Part shown: piece after piece, positions 28,339-36,401 of the stretch
How the letters are laid out: each line of letters opens with the position of its first letter
Position numbering within the stretch: position 1 is the first letter of the stretch
Made by a program: the position numbers and the translations under genes
The notes under the pieces: generated by a model
Seen by the model: only the letters and a program-made list of their open reading frames with translations
Told to the model about the DNA's origin: nothing
The model's database searches: none
Source of the DNA: Pararhizobium antarcticum
GTDB lineage: Bacteria > Pseudomonadota > Alphaproteobacteria > Rhizobiales > Rhizobiaceae
Length of the DNA: 64,000 nt
NCBI RefSeq assembly: GCF_001885585.1
Contig: NZ_LSRP01000129.1
Span: 62,001-126,000, forward strand
Direction of reading: 5' to 3'

Positions 28339-29811
28339 TCAGCTTGCGGCCTTCATCCTGATCGCTTCCTTCTCGGCGCGCAGTTCGTCGATCGAGCGAA
28401 CCTCGCGGCGGGCAACGCCGTTCCAATCGCGGGTCTTGACGGTGCCCTTGCTCAGGCGGTCCCTCGCGGCAGGCACGGCATGGGCATATTGCGGCAGCCA
28501 TTCCGCCTGGGCGACGACCATTTCGTCGACCATTTGCCAGACCTCTTCCGGCGTGCAGATGGCGCCGACCAGCGGATCGTGCAGGACGGCCAGCTTCAGG
28601 AGATCGATGTCGCCTGTGATGGCAGCATGGACCGACATGCGCTGGACATTGATCGAGGACATGCAGGTCGCGGCGCAGGCTTCCGGCAGGGTGATGCCGG
28701 CGACCATGTTGATGCCGAAGCGATCGACGAAGCCGGGCGATTCGATGATCGCATCGGATGGCAGGTTGGTAATGACGCCGTTGTTCCTGACGTTGAAGTG
28801 GCCGCGATAGACCCGACCGGTTTCCAGGGCTTCCAGAATGTGGCTGGCATGTTCGTTGGAGCGCTTGGCCGGATCGATCGGCCTGTCGGCATCCTTCAGG
28901 AATTGCGGGTATTCGGTCTCGAACCAGTTGCGGGTCTCGGTCGAATGGCGCAGGTAGCCGCCGGTTTCGCCGTGGATCCAGTCGGACATGTCGATCCAGC
29001 GGGTAATTTCCTCCGGCCGTTTGCGGTACCAGGGCAGGTATTCCGACAGGTGGCCGTTGCTCTCGGTGGAATACACGCCGAACCGCTTGAGCACGTCGAT
29101 GCGCAGCTTTTCCTGCTGCGAGAAGACGGGGTGCGCCTCAAAGGCCGCGACCAGTTCATCCTTGCCGATTTTGCGACCCTTGATGCGCAGATCGACGAAC
29201 CAGGTCTGGTGGTTGATGCCGGAGCAGACGTAATCGAGTTCGCCGTCCTCGGCGCCCAGGATTTCGGCAATCTGTTCGGCGCCATGCTGGACGCCGTGGC
29301 AAAGACCGATCGTATCGACCTTGCCATATTCGATCGCCGCCCAGGTGTTCATGGCCATCGGGTTGGCATAGTTGAGGAATTTCGCGCCGGGCTCGGCCAG
29401 TTCGCGGATATCCTTGCAGAAATCGAGAATCACCGGGATGTTGCGTTGACCATAGAGGATGCCGCCGGCGCAGATCGTATCGCCGACACACTGATCGACG
29501 CCATATTTCAGCGGGATGCGGATGTCGTCGGCATAGGCGGCAAGGCCACCGACGCGGACGCAGGAGATGATGTAGCGGGCGCCGGAGATCGCCGCGCGAC
29601 GGTCGGTCGATGCGGTGACCTTTGCCGGAAGCTTGTTGGCTTCGACGATCTTGTCGAGGATCGACTTGATCATGCCGAGATTGTGCTCGTTCATATCGGT
29701 AAGCGCAAATTCGACGTCACGGAACTCCGGCACGCAGAGAATGTCGGTGAAGAGTTTCTTGGTGAAGCCGACGCTGCCGGCGCCGATAATGGCTATCTTG
29801 AAGCTGCTCAT
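28339..29811 (-). CDS. GH4 alpha-glucosidase/alpha-galactosidase, operon-leading paralog
   Basis: This 490-residue GH4 enzyme starts MSSFKIAIIGAGSVGFTKKL (NAD motif). It has NYANPMAMNTWAAIEYG, the metal-binding GLCHGVQHGAEQIA and CSGINHQTWFVDLRIKG, which place it in the LplD/MelA part of GH4. It is the first gene of the minus-strand alpha-galactoside operon and is separated by a 191-base control region from the AraC regulator. A gap of 154 bases before the binding-protein gene holds no gene. Confidence 0.9.
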   Translation of the reverse strand: MSSFKIAIIGAGSVGFTKKLFTDILCVPEFRDVEFALTDMNEHNLGMIKSILDKIVEANKLPAKVTASTDRRAAISGARYIISCVRVGGLAAYADDIRIPLKYGVDQCVGDTICAGGILYGQRNIPVILDFCKDIRELAEPGAKFLNYANPMAMNTWAAIEYGKVDTIGLCHGVQHGAEQIAEILGAEDGELDYVCSGINHQTWFVDLRIKGRKIGKDELVAAFEAHPVFSQQEKLRIDVLKRFGVYSTESNGHLSEYLPWYRKRPEEITRWIDMSDWIHGETGGYLRHSTETRNWFETEYPQFLKDADRPIDPAKRSNEHASHILEALETGRVYRGHFNVRNNGVITNLPSDAIIESPGFVDRFGINMVAGITLPEACAATCMSSINVQRMSVHAAITGDIDLLKLAVLHDPLVGAICTPEEVWQMVDEMVVAQAEWLPQYAHAVPAARDRLSKGTVKTRDWNGVARREVRSIDELRAEKEAIRMKAAS

Positions 29812-29938
29812 GCTGTCCTCGTCGCTGGTCATTGTGCCGGGAGAAACAGGCAGGGTAAAATCAGGTCATGGACCGTCGAGCGCTGTTGCGCCGACCTCCT
29901 TCCCGCTCTCCCTGCCGATGCCGCCTCAACCCGGTCAT

Positions 29939-29998
29939 CTTGCTTTGTTGTGTTGCATTATGCGTATAATGCCTGAGCTCGCCAGAGAGGTATTATGC
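29939..29998. promoter_or_regulatory. Divergent GH4/araC control region with palindrome and repeated half-sites
   Basis: A perfect 18-base palindrome GCATTAT-GCGT-ATAATGC (29955-29972) contains a perfect plus-strand -10 TATAAT (29965-29970). A TTGCTT at 29940-29945 is a poor -35 at 19 bases. A second half-site GTATTATGC (29990-29998) repeats GCATTATGC (29955-29963) 35 bases downstream. These are good candidates for AraC-family binding sites controlling both directions. Confidence 0.55.
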
Positions 29999-30002
29999 TA
30001 TC

Positions 30003-30941
30003 ATGGGTAATTCTATGCTCAACGCGTTGATTGAAGAGGGGCCGAGGATGCGCACGGTTTCGCTGCCGCGCGGTCGCCACAGCCTGCATACGATGCCAAC
30101 CAGCACGGGATACGAAATCCGCACCGATGCCAGCTATGACTGGGATGGACGCCGCCGTGGTCAGACCCCGTTCACGGTCTTGCAGCATACGCTGGCGGGC
30201 GCCGGAAACCTTCGCTACGAGAGCCGGAACTACCGGGTCCGCGAGGGCGAAACCCTGCTGGTGCTCGTGCCGCACAACCATCGCTACTGGCTTGAAAGGG
30301 ACGGGCGCTGGGAGTTTTTCTGGATTTCGATGAATGGCGAGGAGGCCCTGAGGATCCACAAGGCGATCCTCGCGGCGACCGGTCCGGTGCTGAAGCTGAA
30401 GCCGGAGACGGTCGAGCATCTGGCTGATTGCGCGCGCAGACTCATTCTCGGTGGCGCCGATGCGCCGGGCAGTGCATCGGCCATTGCCTATGAGGCCGCC
30501 ATGGCACTCTATGATGACGTCTTCGGTTCGCACCCGGTGTTCAGCCAGGAATACCGGACGATGCAGCATGTCATCGATCACATCCTTGCCAATCTCAACA
30601 AGCCGCTACCCGTCGAGGAGATCGCGCAGATCTCGGGGTTGAGCCGGGCGCATTTCTCCCGCGTTTTTGCCGCCAGCGAGGGCATGCCACCGGCGGAATT
30701 CGTTCTTCGCAAGCGCCTGCAACGGGCTACCAAGCTGTTGACCAAGACCGCGCATCTGTCGGTCAAGGAAGTCTCCAGCATGTGCGGTTTCGAGGATCCG
30801 AACTATTTTGCCAAGGTGTTTCGCCGCTTCTTCGGCGCCAGTCCGACCGAGTTTCGGACCACCGGCATGTATTCCAGCATCCAGCCCGCAAACAGAGGTG
30901 GGCCGGAAATGTCGGACGCAGGGCCTCAGGACAACTCATAG
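30003..30941 (+). CDS. agpT: AraC-family transcriptional regulator (AgpT-like)
   Basis: The 312-residue protein has an N-terminal cupin-like AraC_N domain (about 30-150; GETLLVLVPHNHRYWLERDG) and two C-terminal HTH motifs (about 195-290: LPVEEIAQISGLSRAHFSRV, and VKEVSSMCGFEDPNYFAKVF with the usual RRFFGASPTEFR end). It is divergent from the alpha-galactoside operon. In Sinorhizobium an AraC-type activator, AgpT, induces the agp genes, so the symbol is offered by position and type only. ATGs at 30015 and 30048 are alternative starts. Confidence 0.88.
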   Translation: MGNSMLNALIEEGPRMRTVSLPRGRHSLHTMPTSTGYEIRTDASYDWDGRRRGQTPFTVLQHTLAGAGNLRYESRNYRVREGETLLVLVPHNHRYWLERDGRWEFFWISMNGEEALRIHKAILAATGPVLKLKPETVEHLADCARRLILGGADAPGSASAIAYEAAMALYDDVFGSHPVFSQEYRTMQHVIDHILANLNKPLPVEEIAQISGLSRAHFSRVFAASEGMPPAEFVLRKRLQRATKLLTKTAHLSVKEVSSMCGFEDPNYFAKVFRRFFGASPTEFRTTGMYSSIQPANRGGPEMSDAGPQDNS

Positions 30942-30978
30942 TGTCGCCGCCTTCGGGCCCATCGTCGCGTTGGTCAAC

Positions 30979-31008
30979 AAAAACGCCCCGCCTATGCGAG
31001 GCGGGGCG
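30979..31008 (-). terminator. Rho-independent terminator of the stress-protein operon
   Basis: A 10-bp GC-rich stem (CGCCCCGCCT at 30984-30993, AGGCGGGGCG at 30999-31008) is followed on the minus strand by TTTTT (30983-30979). It lies about 80 bases after the stop of the gene at 31090-31593. The hairpin could also help end the converging araC transcript. Confidence 0.85.
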
Positions 31009-31089
31009 AGGCTGATAACAGGGATGCCGGTCCGCAGGCAGCCACCCTGAAAAGAGCGGACCGCCGACATCGCTGCATTACCGCTTGCT

Positions 31090-31593
31090 TCAGTGCGGCA
31101 GGGCAATCTGCGTGTGAACGCCGAGATCGGGTTCCTTGCCGGTGAGGTTGGCCTTGGCGATTTCCCAGCCGAAGCGCAGCGTGCTGTTCGAGGACGCCCA
31201 GATGGCTGCGTCGTCCAGTTTCATCTGCAACATGGTCAGCAACGGATCATCCTTGCCGTTCTCGAACCAGGCGCCGACAACGGGCGACCAGAACTTGTCG
31301 ATATGCTCGCGCGACTTGTTCTCGCTGATCACGCCGACAAGGCTGGTGTGATAGTCATGATCCTTGCTGATGAGGCAGAAACGGGCGCGGGCGCTGGTCC
31401 CAACCGCCTTGACCAGATCGCTATCCGAGCGGGTATAGAACCACAGTGAATTGCTTTCCTTTTCCAGCTGCGGAGCCATCGGCTGCATATGCTGCAAGTC
31501 ACCTTCAACGCCGAGCATACCGGCGCGGGTGTCGTCTACGATATCCCAAAGCTGCTGCAGGGGATCGTTTTTCGTCTTTGACAGATCGACCAT
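31090..31593 (-). CDS. General-stress-protein-26-like flavin/pyridoxamine-oxidase-fold protein
   Basis: The 167-residue protein resembles the split-barrel GsiB/GSP26 group: LQQLWDIVDDTRAGMLGVEG, LWFYTRSDSDLVKAVGTSAR, FCLISKDHDYHTSLVGVI and FWSPVVGAWFENGKDDPLLT. Members bind flavin or a related cofactor and are stress-induced, but the reaction is unknown. The ATG at 31593 follows a GGAAGGA. The gene is 33 bases after the PfpI-family gene and shares its EcfG-type promoter. Confidence 0.85.
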   Translation of the reverse strand: MVDLSKTKNDPLQQLWDIVDDTRAGMLGVEGDLQHMQPMAPQLEKESNSLWFYTRSDSDLVKAVGTSARARFCLISKDHDYHTSLVGVISENKSREHIDKFWSPVVGAWFENGKDDPLLTMLQMKLDDAAIWASSNSTLRFGWEIAKANLTGKEPDLGVHTQIALPH

Positions 31594-31626
31594 CAAGGGG
31601 TCCTTCCACTTTCGCGTTTCAGCAGA

Positions 31627-32187
31627 TCAGGCGGCGCGGCGTTCGTGCCGGCCTTCCTCGATCTCCTCGACGATCTTTTCCACGAATGGCTGGAGATCAT
31701 CCGGGTCGCGTGACGTGATGATGCCCTTGTCGGTTACCACCGCCTCGTCGACCCAATTGCCGCCGGCATTCATCACGTCGGTCTTGATCGAGGCATAGGA
31801 CGTCATCTTGCGACCGCGCACCGCATCGGCCTCGATCAGAAGCCAGGGTGCATGGCAGATGGCAGCGACGGTCTTGCCGGATTCGACGAAGGCCCGGACC
31901 ACACGCATAGCGTCCTCGTTGTGACGCAGGATGTCCGGATTGATCTGGCCGCCCGGCAGGACCAGGCCGTCGAAATCCTCGACATTGACGTCGCCGGCCA
32001 AGAGATCGACATCGACGCTGTCGCCCCAATCCTTGTCGTCCCAGCTCTTGATGCTGCCAGCCCCGATCGAGGCAATCTTGACGTCGGCGCCACGCTTCTT
32101 GAGTTCATCCAGCGGCACGCGCAACTCGGAACGCTCGTAGCCGTCGGTGGCAAGGATGAGGATTTTCGATTGCTGAATGGAAGGCAT
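31627..32187 (-). CDS. PfpI/DJ-1-family protein (YhbO-like)
   Basis: This 186-residue protein belongs to the DJ-1/PfpI superfamily, whose members are glyoxalase, deglycase or peptidase-like and protect against carbonyl and oxidative stress. It has ILILATDGYERSELRVPLDE, the nucleophile-elbow cysteine in VAAICHAPWLLIEADAVRG, and FDGLVLPGGQINPDILRHN. It is the first gene behind a good EcfG/RpoE2-type promoter (32233-32258), consistent with a general-stress role. Confidence 0.9.
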   Translation of the reverse strand: MPSIQQSKILILATDGYERSELRVPLDELKKRGADVKIASIGAGSIKSWDDKDWGDSVDVDLLAGDVNVEDFDGLVLPGGQINPDILRHNEDAMRVVRAFVESGKTVAAICHAPWLLIEADAVRGRKMTSYASIKTDVMNAGGNWVDEAVVTDKGIITSRDPDDLQPFVEKIVEEIEEGRHERRAA

Positions 32188-32232
32188 GATGCCTACTCCT
32201 TCTCGTTCTTCAATGGGTGGGTTCGCCCTGTT

Positions 32233-32258
32233 AACGGACTGAAGCGGGCAATCGTTCC
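32233..32258 (-). promoter_or_regulatory. EcfG/RpoE2-type general-stress promoter
   Basis: On the minus strand GGAAC (32258-32254), 17 bases and CGTT (32236-32233) match the alphaproteobacterial general-stress sigma consensus (GGAAC-N16/17-CGTT) exactly. It lies 46 bases before the start of the PfpI-family gene. The downstream genes are both stress-protein families, which agrees with the site. Confidence 0.8.
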
Positions 32259-32279
32259 GTCGACAGCCGGATTTCCGAA

Positions 32280-32312
32280 TTGACCTGCGTACAAAAAGAA
32301 CATATCATGAAC
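32280..32312 (+). promoter_or_regulatory. SOS promoter: LexA box overlapping the -10 element
   Basis: GAAC-N7-GAAC at 32298-32312 is the exact alphaproteobacterial LexA box. A -35 TTGACC (32280-32285) and, after 17 bases, a -10 TATCAT (32303-32308) place the -10 inside the box, so LexA would exclude RNA polymerase. The expected transcription start is about 32314-32317, at the ATG (32317), which implies a leaderless mRNA; no Shine-Dalgarno sequence is seen. Confidence 0.8.
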
Positions 32313-32316
32313 AATC

Positions 32317-33549
32317 ATGAAGAAGTCCTTGAATGAACGCCTTGCCATCCTTTCGGATGCGGCGAAATACGATGCGTCCTGCGCCTCCAGCGGCACGACA
32401 AAACGGGATTCGTCGCGGTCTGGCGGGCTGGGCTCGACGGAGGGCATGGGGATCTGCCACGCCTATGCGCCGGATGGTCGTTGCATTTCCCTCCTGAAGA
32501 TCCTGATGACGAACTTCTGCATCTATGACTGCGCCTATTGCATCAACCGCTCGTCCAGCAATGTCGAACGCGCCCGGTTTTCTGTCGAGGAAGTCGTCTG
32601 GCTGACACTGGAATTCTACCGCCGCAACTATATCGAGGGGTTGTTCCTGTCTTCAGGCATCATCCGGTCGTCCGATCACACCATGGAGGAAATGGTGCGC
32701 ATCGCTCGCGAATTGCGTACCACGCATAATTTCCGCGGCTATATCCACCTGAAATCGATCCCCGAAGCCTCGCCGCTCCTGATCGAGGAAGCGGGGCTCT
32801 ATGCCGATCGCCTGTCGATCAATGTCGAGCTTCCGACCGATGCCGGCATTGCCCGGCTGGCGCCGGAAAAGCGCCCGTCGGGCATCCGCAAATCGATGGG
32901 CGACCTGCGGCTGAAGATCGAGGCTGCCAACGATCCGACCTTGCAGACCAAACGCCGCAAGCGCTTCGTGCCCGGGGGCCAGAGCACGCAGATGATCGTC
33001 GGCGCCGATGACGCCAATGACAGCACGATCCTGGGCACCAGTGCGCGGCTCTATGGCAGCTATGCCCTGCGGCGGGTCTATTATTCCGCTTTCAGCCCGA
33101 TCCCGGATGCATCGAAGAACCTGCCGCTGATCAAGCCGCCACTGATGCGCGAACACCGGCTCTATCAGGCCGACTGGCTTTATCGCTTCTACGGGTTCGA
33201 CATCAAGGAAATCACCGAAAGCCAGCCGGGCGGCATGCTCGATCTGGCGCTTGATCCGAAGCTCGCCTGGGCCCTGGCAAACCGCGCCCGGTTTCCGGTC
33301 GATGTCAATGCGGCGGAACGCGAAATGCTGCTCCGCGTGCCGGGGCTCGGCACAAAGGCGGTCAACGGCATCGTTTCGGCGCGTCGCTTTCGGCGGTTGC
33401 GGCTGGAGGATCTCGCCCGCCTGAAGGTCTCGCTGAAAAAGGTCCGGTCTTTTGTGGTCGCCGAAGGATGGTCGCCGCATCGGCTGATCGACCGGACCGA
33501 TCTGCGCGCCATGTTCGAGCCGCAACCGCAGCAGATGGCACTGTTCTGA
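32317..33549 (+). CDS. Radical SAM protein of the UDG-linked DNA repair family (TIGR03916-like)
   Basis: This 410-residue protein carries the radical SAM cluster motif C68-x3-C72-x2-C75 (TNFCIYDCAYCINRSS), the family N-terminus LAILSDAAKYDASCASSG, and a C-terminal helix-hairpin-helix region (LLRVPGLGTKAVNGIVSARR, about 340-380) that suggests DNA binding. The family is named for its linkage to uracil-DNA-glycosylase-domain proteins, and here the UdgX gene overlaps its stop (TGATG). The chemistry it performs is unknown. Control is by the LexA box just upstream. Confidence 0.9.
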   Translation: MKKSLNERLAILSDAAKYDASCASSGTTKRDSSRSGGLGSTEGMGICHAYAPDGRCISLLKILMTNFCIYDCAYCINRSSSNVERARFSVEEVVWLTLEFYRRNYIEGLFLSSGIIRSSDHTMEEMVRIARELRTTHNFRGYIHLKSIPEASPLLIEEAGLYADRLSINVELPTDAGIARLAPEKRPSGIRKSMGDLRLKIEAANDPTLQTKRRKRFVPGGQSTQMIVGADDANDSTILGTSARLYGSYALRRVYYSAFSPIPDASKNLPLIKPPLMREHRLYQADWLYRFYGFDIKEITESQPGGMLDLALDPKLAWALANRARFPVDVNAAEREMLLRVPGLGTKAVNGIVSARRFRRLRLEDLARLKVSLKKVRSFVVAEGWSPHRLIDRTDLRAMFEPQPQQMALF

Positions 33550-35090
33550 TGCAGCGGGTCGTGCTGAAGGGTCGGGGAGATTTCGAGGCCTGGCGGCAAC
33601 CGGCCCGTGCGCTGTTGCAGGCGCGTGTCGCGCCGCGGGATGTCGAATGGATCGAGGAAGGTCGGGCCGATGGTGATCTTTTCGCTGCCCTGCCGCCCTA
33701 TCCTTCTGCGCCCTCCCAGTTGCTTTCCGGTCGCCTGTCGCTGCCTCCCGGTGACAGCAGGGCCGTCACGGTGCCCCGCGCCTTTGTGCTTCTGGCCGAA
33801 TCCGTTGTCTGCCATGGCGATCCGGCCCGCTTCGGGCTGCTGTACAGCCTGCTCTGGCGGCTGCAGGAGGAGCGCTCGCTGCTCGCCATTCTGTCGGATG
33901 CCGATGTTGCGCAGGCCTATGCGCTGGAAAAATCGGTGCGCCGCGACAGCCACAAGATGAAGGCCTTCGTGCGCTTCAAGGAAATGGAAACGGCAGACGG
34001 GCCTGCCCCGCGTCGCCGGTTTCTGGCCTGGTTCGAGCCGGAGCACCATATCATTGCGCGCACGGCGCCGTTCTTCCAGCGCCGTTTTACCGATATGGAC
34101 TGGATTATCGCTACGCCAAAGGGGTCGTCTGCCTGGGATGGTGAGCGACTGACACTCTGCGAAGACCCGGCGGAAAATCCGATGCTCGATGATGTGACGG
34201 ATGCGCTCTGGCTGACCTATTTTGCCAATATCTTCAATCCTGCGCGGTTGAAGGTAAAAGCAATGCAGGCGGAAATGCCGAAGAAATACTGGAAGAACCT
34301 GCCGGAAGCCGCGCTCATTCCCGGCCTGATCGCCGGTGCCGAAGCTTCGGTCGCGGCGATGGCGGCGCGCGCAGCTAGCCAGCCGCCGCTGTTTCACGAG
34401 CGCCTGCAGATGGCGGCCGCAAACGCCGTCACCGATGTGCCGATTGTCGCCACCGGCACACTGGATGCCGCCCGCGCGGAGGCGCGCGGCTGCACCCGGT
34501 GCGCTTTGCACTGCCGGGCGACGCAGACTGTCTTCGGAGAAGGGCCTGACAATGCAGAGGTGATGTTTGTCGGCGAACAACCGGGGGATCAGGAGGATCT
34601 GGCAGGGCGTCCATTTGTCGGCCCCGCCGGCAAGGTGTTCGACGGCATGCTGGGAGAGGCTGGGCTCGACCGCAGCGCCGCCTATGTCACCAATGCCGTC
34701 AAGCACTTCAAATACGAGCCGCGCGGCAAGCGGCGCATTCATCAGAAGCCTGATATGGGCGAGGTCCAGCACTGCAAATGGTGGCTGAAGCTCGAGCTGG
34801 ATCTTGTCCGCCCGAAGCTGGTTGTCGCCCTCGGTGCCACGGCCCTTGCCGCCTTGACGGATCCGAGACAGCGGTTTTCGGATCTGCGCGGGACCGTTCT
34901 GCCGCTTGGCGTCGATCAGAAACTTCTGGTCACTGTGCATCCCTCCTATCTGCTGCGCCTTCCGGACGAGGCGCGCAGAAAGGCCGAGACGGCGCGCTTC
35001 CGCGACGATCTCGGAACCGTGGCAAGGCTGCTGTCAGCCGCGGCTCAGACGACAACCAACCCGGTAGGCAACCGGTTCATTGGCGTCTGA
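33549..35090 (+). CDS. UdgX-type uracil-DNA-binding glycosylase with N-terminal DUF4130 domain
   Basis: The 513-residue protein joins an N-terminal DUF4130 domain (about 1-245; contains RDSHKMKAFVRFKEMET and DMDWIIATPKGSSAWDG) to a C-terminal uracil-DNA glycosylase domain (about 310-500). The UDG part has four possible iron-sulfur cysteines, motif GEQPGDQEDLAGRPFVGPAG from residue 342, and the UdgX-specific KRRIH at 394-398. In mycobacterial UdgX the histidine of KRRIH forms a covalent bond to the uracil-derived abasic site, so His398 should do the same. It starts within the radical SAM stop codon. Its last 46 bases overlap the convergent peptidase gene. Confidence 0.92.
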   Translation: MQRVVLKGRGDFEAWRQPARALLQARVAPRDVEWIEEGRADGDLFAALPPYPSAPSQLLSGRLSLPPGDSRAVTVPRAFVLLAESVVCHGDPARFGLLYSLLWRLQEERSLLAILSDADVAQAYALEKSVRRDSHKMKAFVRFKEMETADGPAPRRRFLAWFEPEHHIIARTAPFFQRRFTDMDWIIATPKGSSAWDGERLTLCEDPAENPMLDDVTDALWLTYFANIFNPARLKVKAMQAEMPKKYWKNLPEAALIPGLIAGAEASVAAMAARAASQPPLFHERLQMAAANAVTDVPIVATGTLDAARAEARGCTRCALHCRATQTVFGEGPDNAEVMFVGEQPGDQEDLAGRPFVGPAGKVFDGMLGEAGLDRSAAYVTNAVKHFKYEPRGKRRIHQKPDMGEVQHCKWWLKLELDLVRPKLVVALGATALAALTDPRQRFSDLRGTVLPLGVDQKLLVTVHPSYLLRLPDEARRKAETARFRDDLGTVARLLSAAAQTTTNPVGNRFIGV

Positions 35091-36292
35091 CCAGTCGCGG
35101 TGATCAGATACTGGTTCTCGATGATCATGCCGCCGACACCATCGACATACCAGGGCGTCTCGAACGCCAGAACCATGCCGGGTTCGATTGCGATTTCGGC
35201 CTTGGCTGAGATGAAGGGCCATTCCTCGCTGCCGAGGCTTGCGCCCAGCCCATGGCCGAAATGGCCACGTGTATAGTCGGGAAAGCCGGCGCGGCCGATG
35301 GCGTCACTTGCGGCGCGATGCACGTCTCTCAACTGCTTGCCCGGGCGCAGCAGGGCCAGGCCGGCCTCGAAGCCCTGCCGGAGCGCATCGAACAGCCGCG
35401 CCTGCAGCCGGGAAGGCTCGCCCACAATGAAGGTGCGGCCGGTGTCGGATGTATAGCCGGCGATCAAACATCCGACATCGACCTTGATCAGTGCGCCGGG
35501 CGCAACCACGCCGCCTTTCGTCCAAGGATTTTCGCCTACGGATATGTATTCCCATGTTCCGGTCAGCGTTTCGACGCCGCGTCGTGCGACATCGGCCACG
35601 ACGCCGGCTTTCCACGCTGCCGCGAGATCGTCGCGGCTCCGGCCGACCACGATTGCATCGTGCAGGGCCTCTATCCCGGCTTCGGCGAGTTCGACCGCAG
35701 TCTGCAGAAAGCCGATTTCCTGCGGCGACTTTATCATCTTCAGCCGCTGAACGAGATTGGACGCGTCGACAAGCTCGGCCTCCGGCAGGGCGGCCGCCAG
35801 CAACTGGAAATCGGTGACGGAGAGGCTGTCCAGTTCGACACCGATGCGACCCCCTGCCAGCCTCCGGGCAGAAAGCAGATCGGCAGCGAGGCGAAAACCG
35901 GTCGTTGCGTCGAAGGTTTCCGGTCTTGCAAATCCGCGTGTGCGCCCCTGTTTTTCCCAGGCCGTGCGCATCAGCTCTTCATCCGTCAATCCGGCTCCGG
36001 TCAATCCGCTTATAGAGCCGGTCTCGACCCAGATCGGGTGCACGCGGATATCGGAGATCGTGCTTGAGGCGCGAAATGCGGCTTCAAACAGATCCGTGAC
36101 CACCGCCGCGCATTCAAGAGTTTCGTCGGCGGGGACGATGGCGGCCACCGCACCCGACCTTCGCCACATCGTCGCAACGCCGGCCGTCGCCCCAGTCGCA
36201 TAGGAAAAACTCTCCGGCGTCAGCAAGAGCAGCGCATCGAGCCGGGCTGCCTGCATCAGCCGCATGGCGCGTTGCCTGTTGATATGGGCCAT
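35045..36292 (-). CDS. M24-family aminopeptidase P / Xaa-Pro dipeptidase-like protein
   Basis: The 415-residue protein has the creatinase-type N-terminal domain (about 1-165) and the pita-bread M24 catalytic domain. Metal ligands are visible in IKVDVGCLIAGYTSDTGRTF (two Asp), RGHFGHGLG (His), LAFETPWY (Glu) and MIIENQYLI (Glu). This set fits an active dimetal hydrolase acting on an Xaa-Pro or related amide bond. Close relatives include non-peptidases such as creatinase, so the substrate is open. It is monocistronic and converges on udgX with a 46-base overlap. Confidence 0.87.
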   Translation of the reverse strand: MAHINRQRAMRLMQAARLDALLLLTPESFSYATGATAGVATMWRRSGAVAAIVPADETLECAAVVTDLFEAAFRASSTISDIRVHPIWVETGSISGLTGAGLTDEELMRTAWEKQGRTRGFARPETFDATTGFRLAADLLSARRLAGGRIGVELDSLSVTDFQLLAAALPEAELVDASNLVQRLKMIKSPQEIGFLQTAVELAEAGIEALHDAIVVGRSRDDLAAAWKAGVVADVARRGVETLTGTWEYISVGENPWTKGGVVAPGALIKVDVGCLIAGYTSDTGRTFIVGEPSRLQARLFDALRQGFEAGLALLRPGKQLRDVHRAASDAIGRAGFPDYTRGHFGHGLGASLGSEEWPFISAKAEIAIEPGMVLAFETPWYVDGVGGMIIENQYLITATGQTPMNRLPTGLVVV

Positions 36293-36401
36293 GATGTCTA
36301 TCCTTTGACGGTGTGGTGCCGGGATATTCCGCCATCAGTCGGTTTTGGCAAGTCCGCTGCGGCACATTCCGGCCGCGCATGATGCTGTGACGCAATAACG
36401 T

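Noticed and set aside
33189-34940. 583-codon minus-strand frame opposite the radical SAM and udgX genes
   Set aside because: It is antisense to two identified repair proteins and has no family resemblance.
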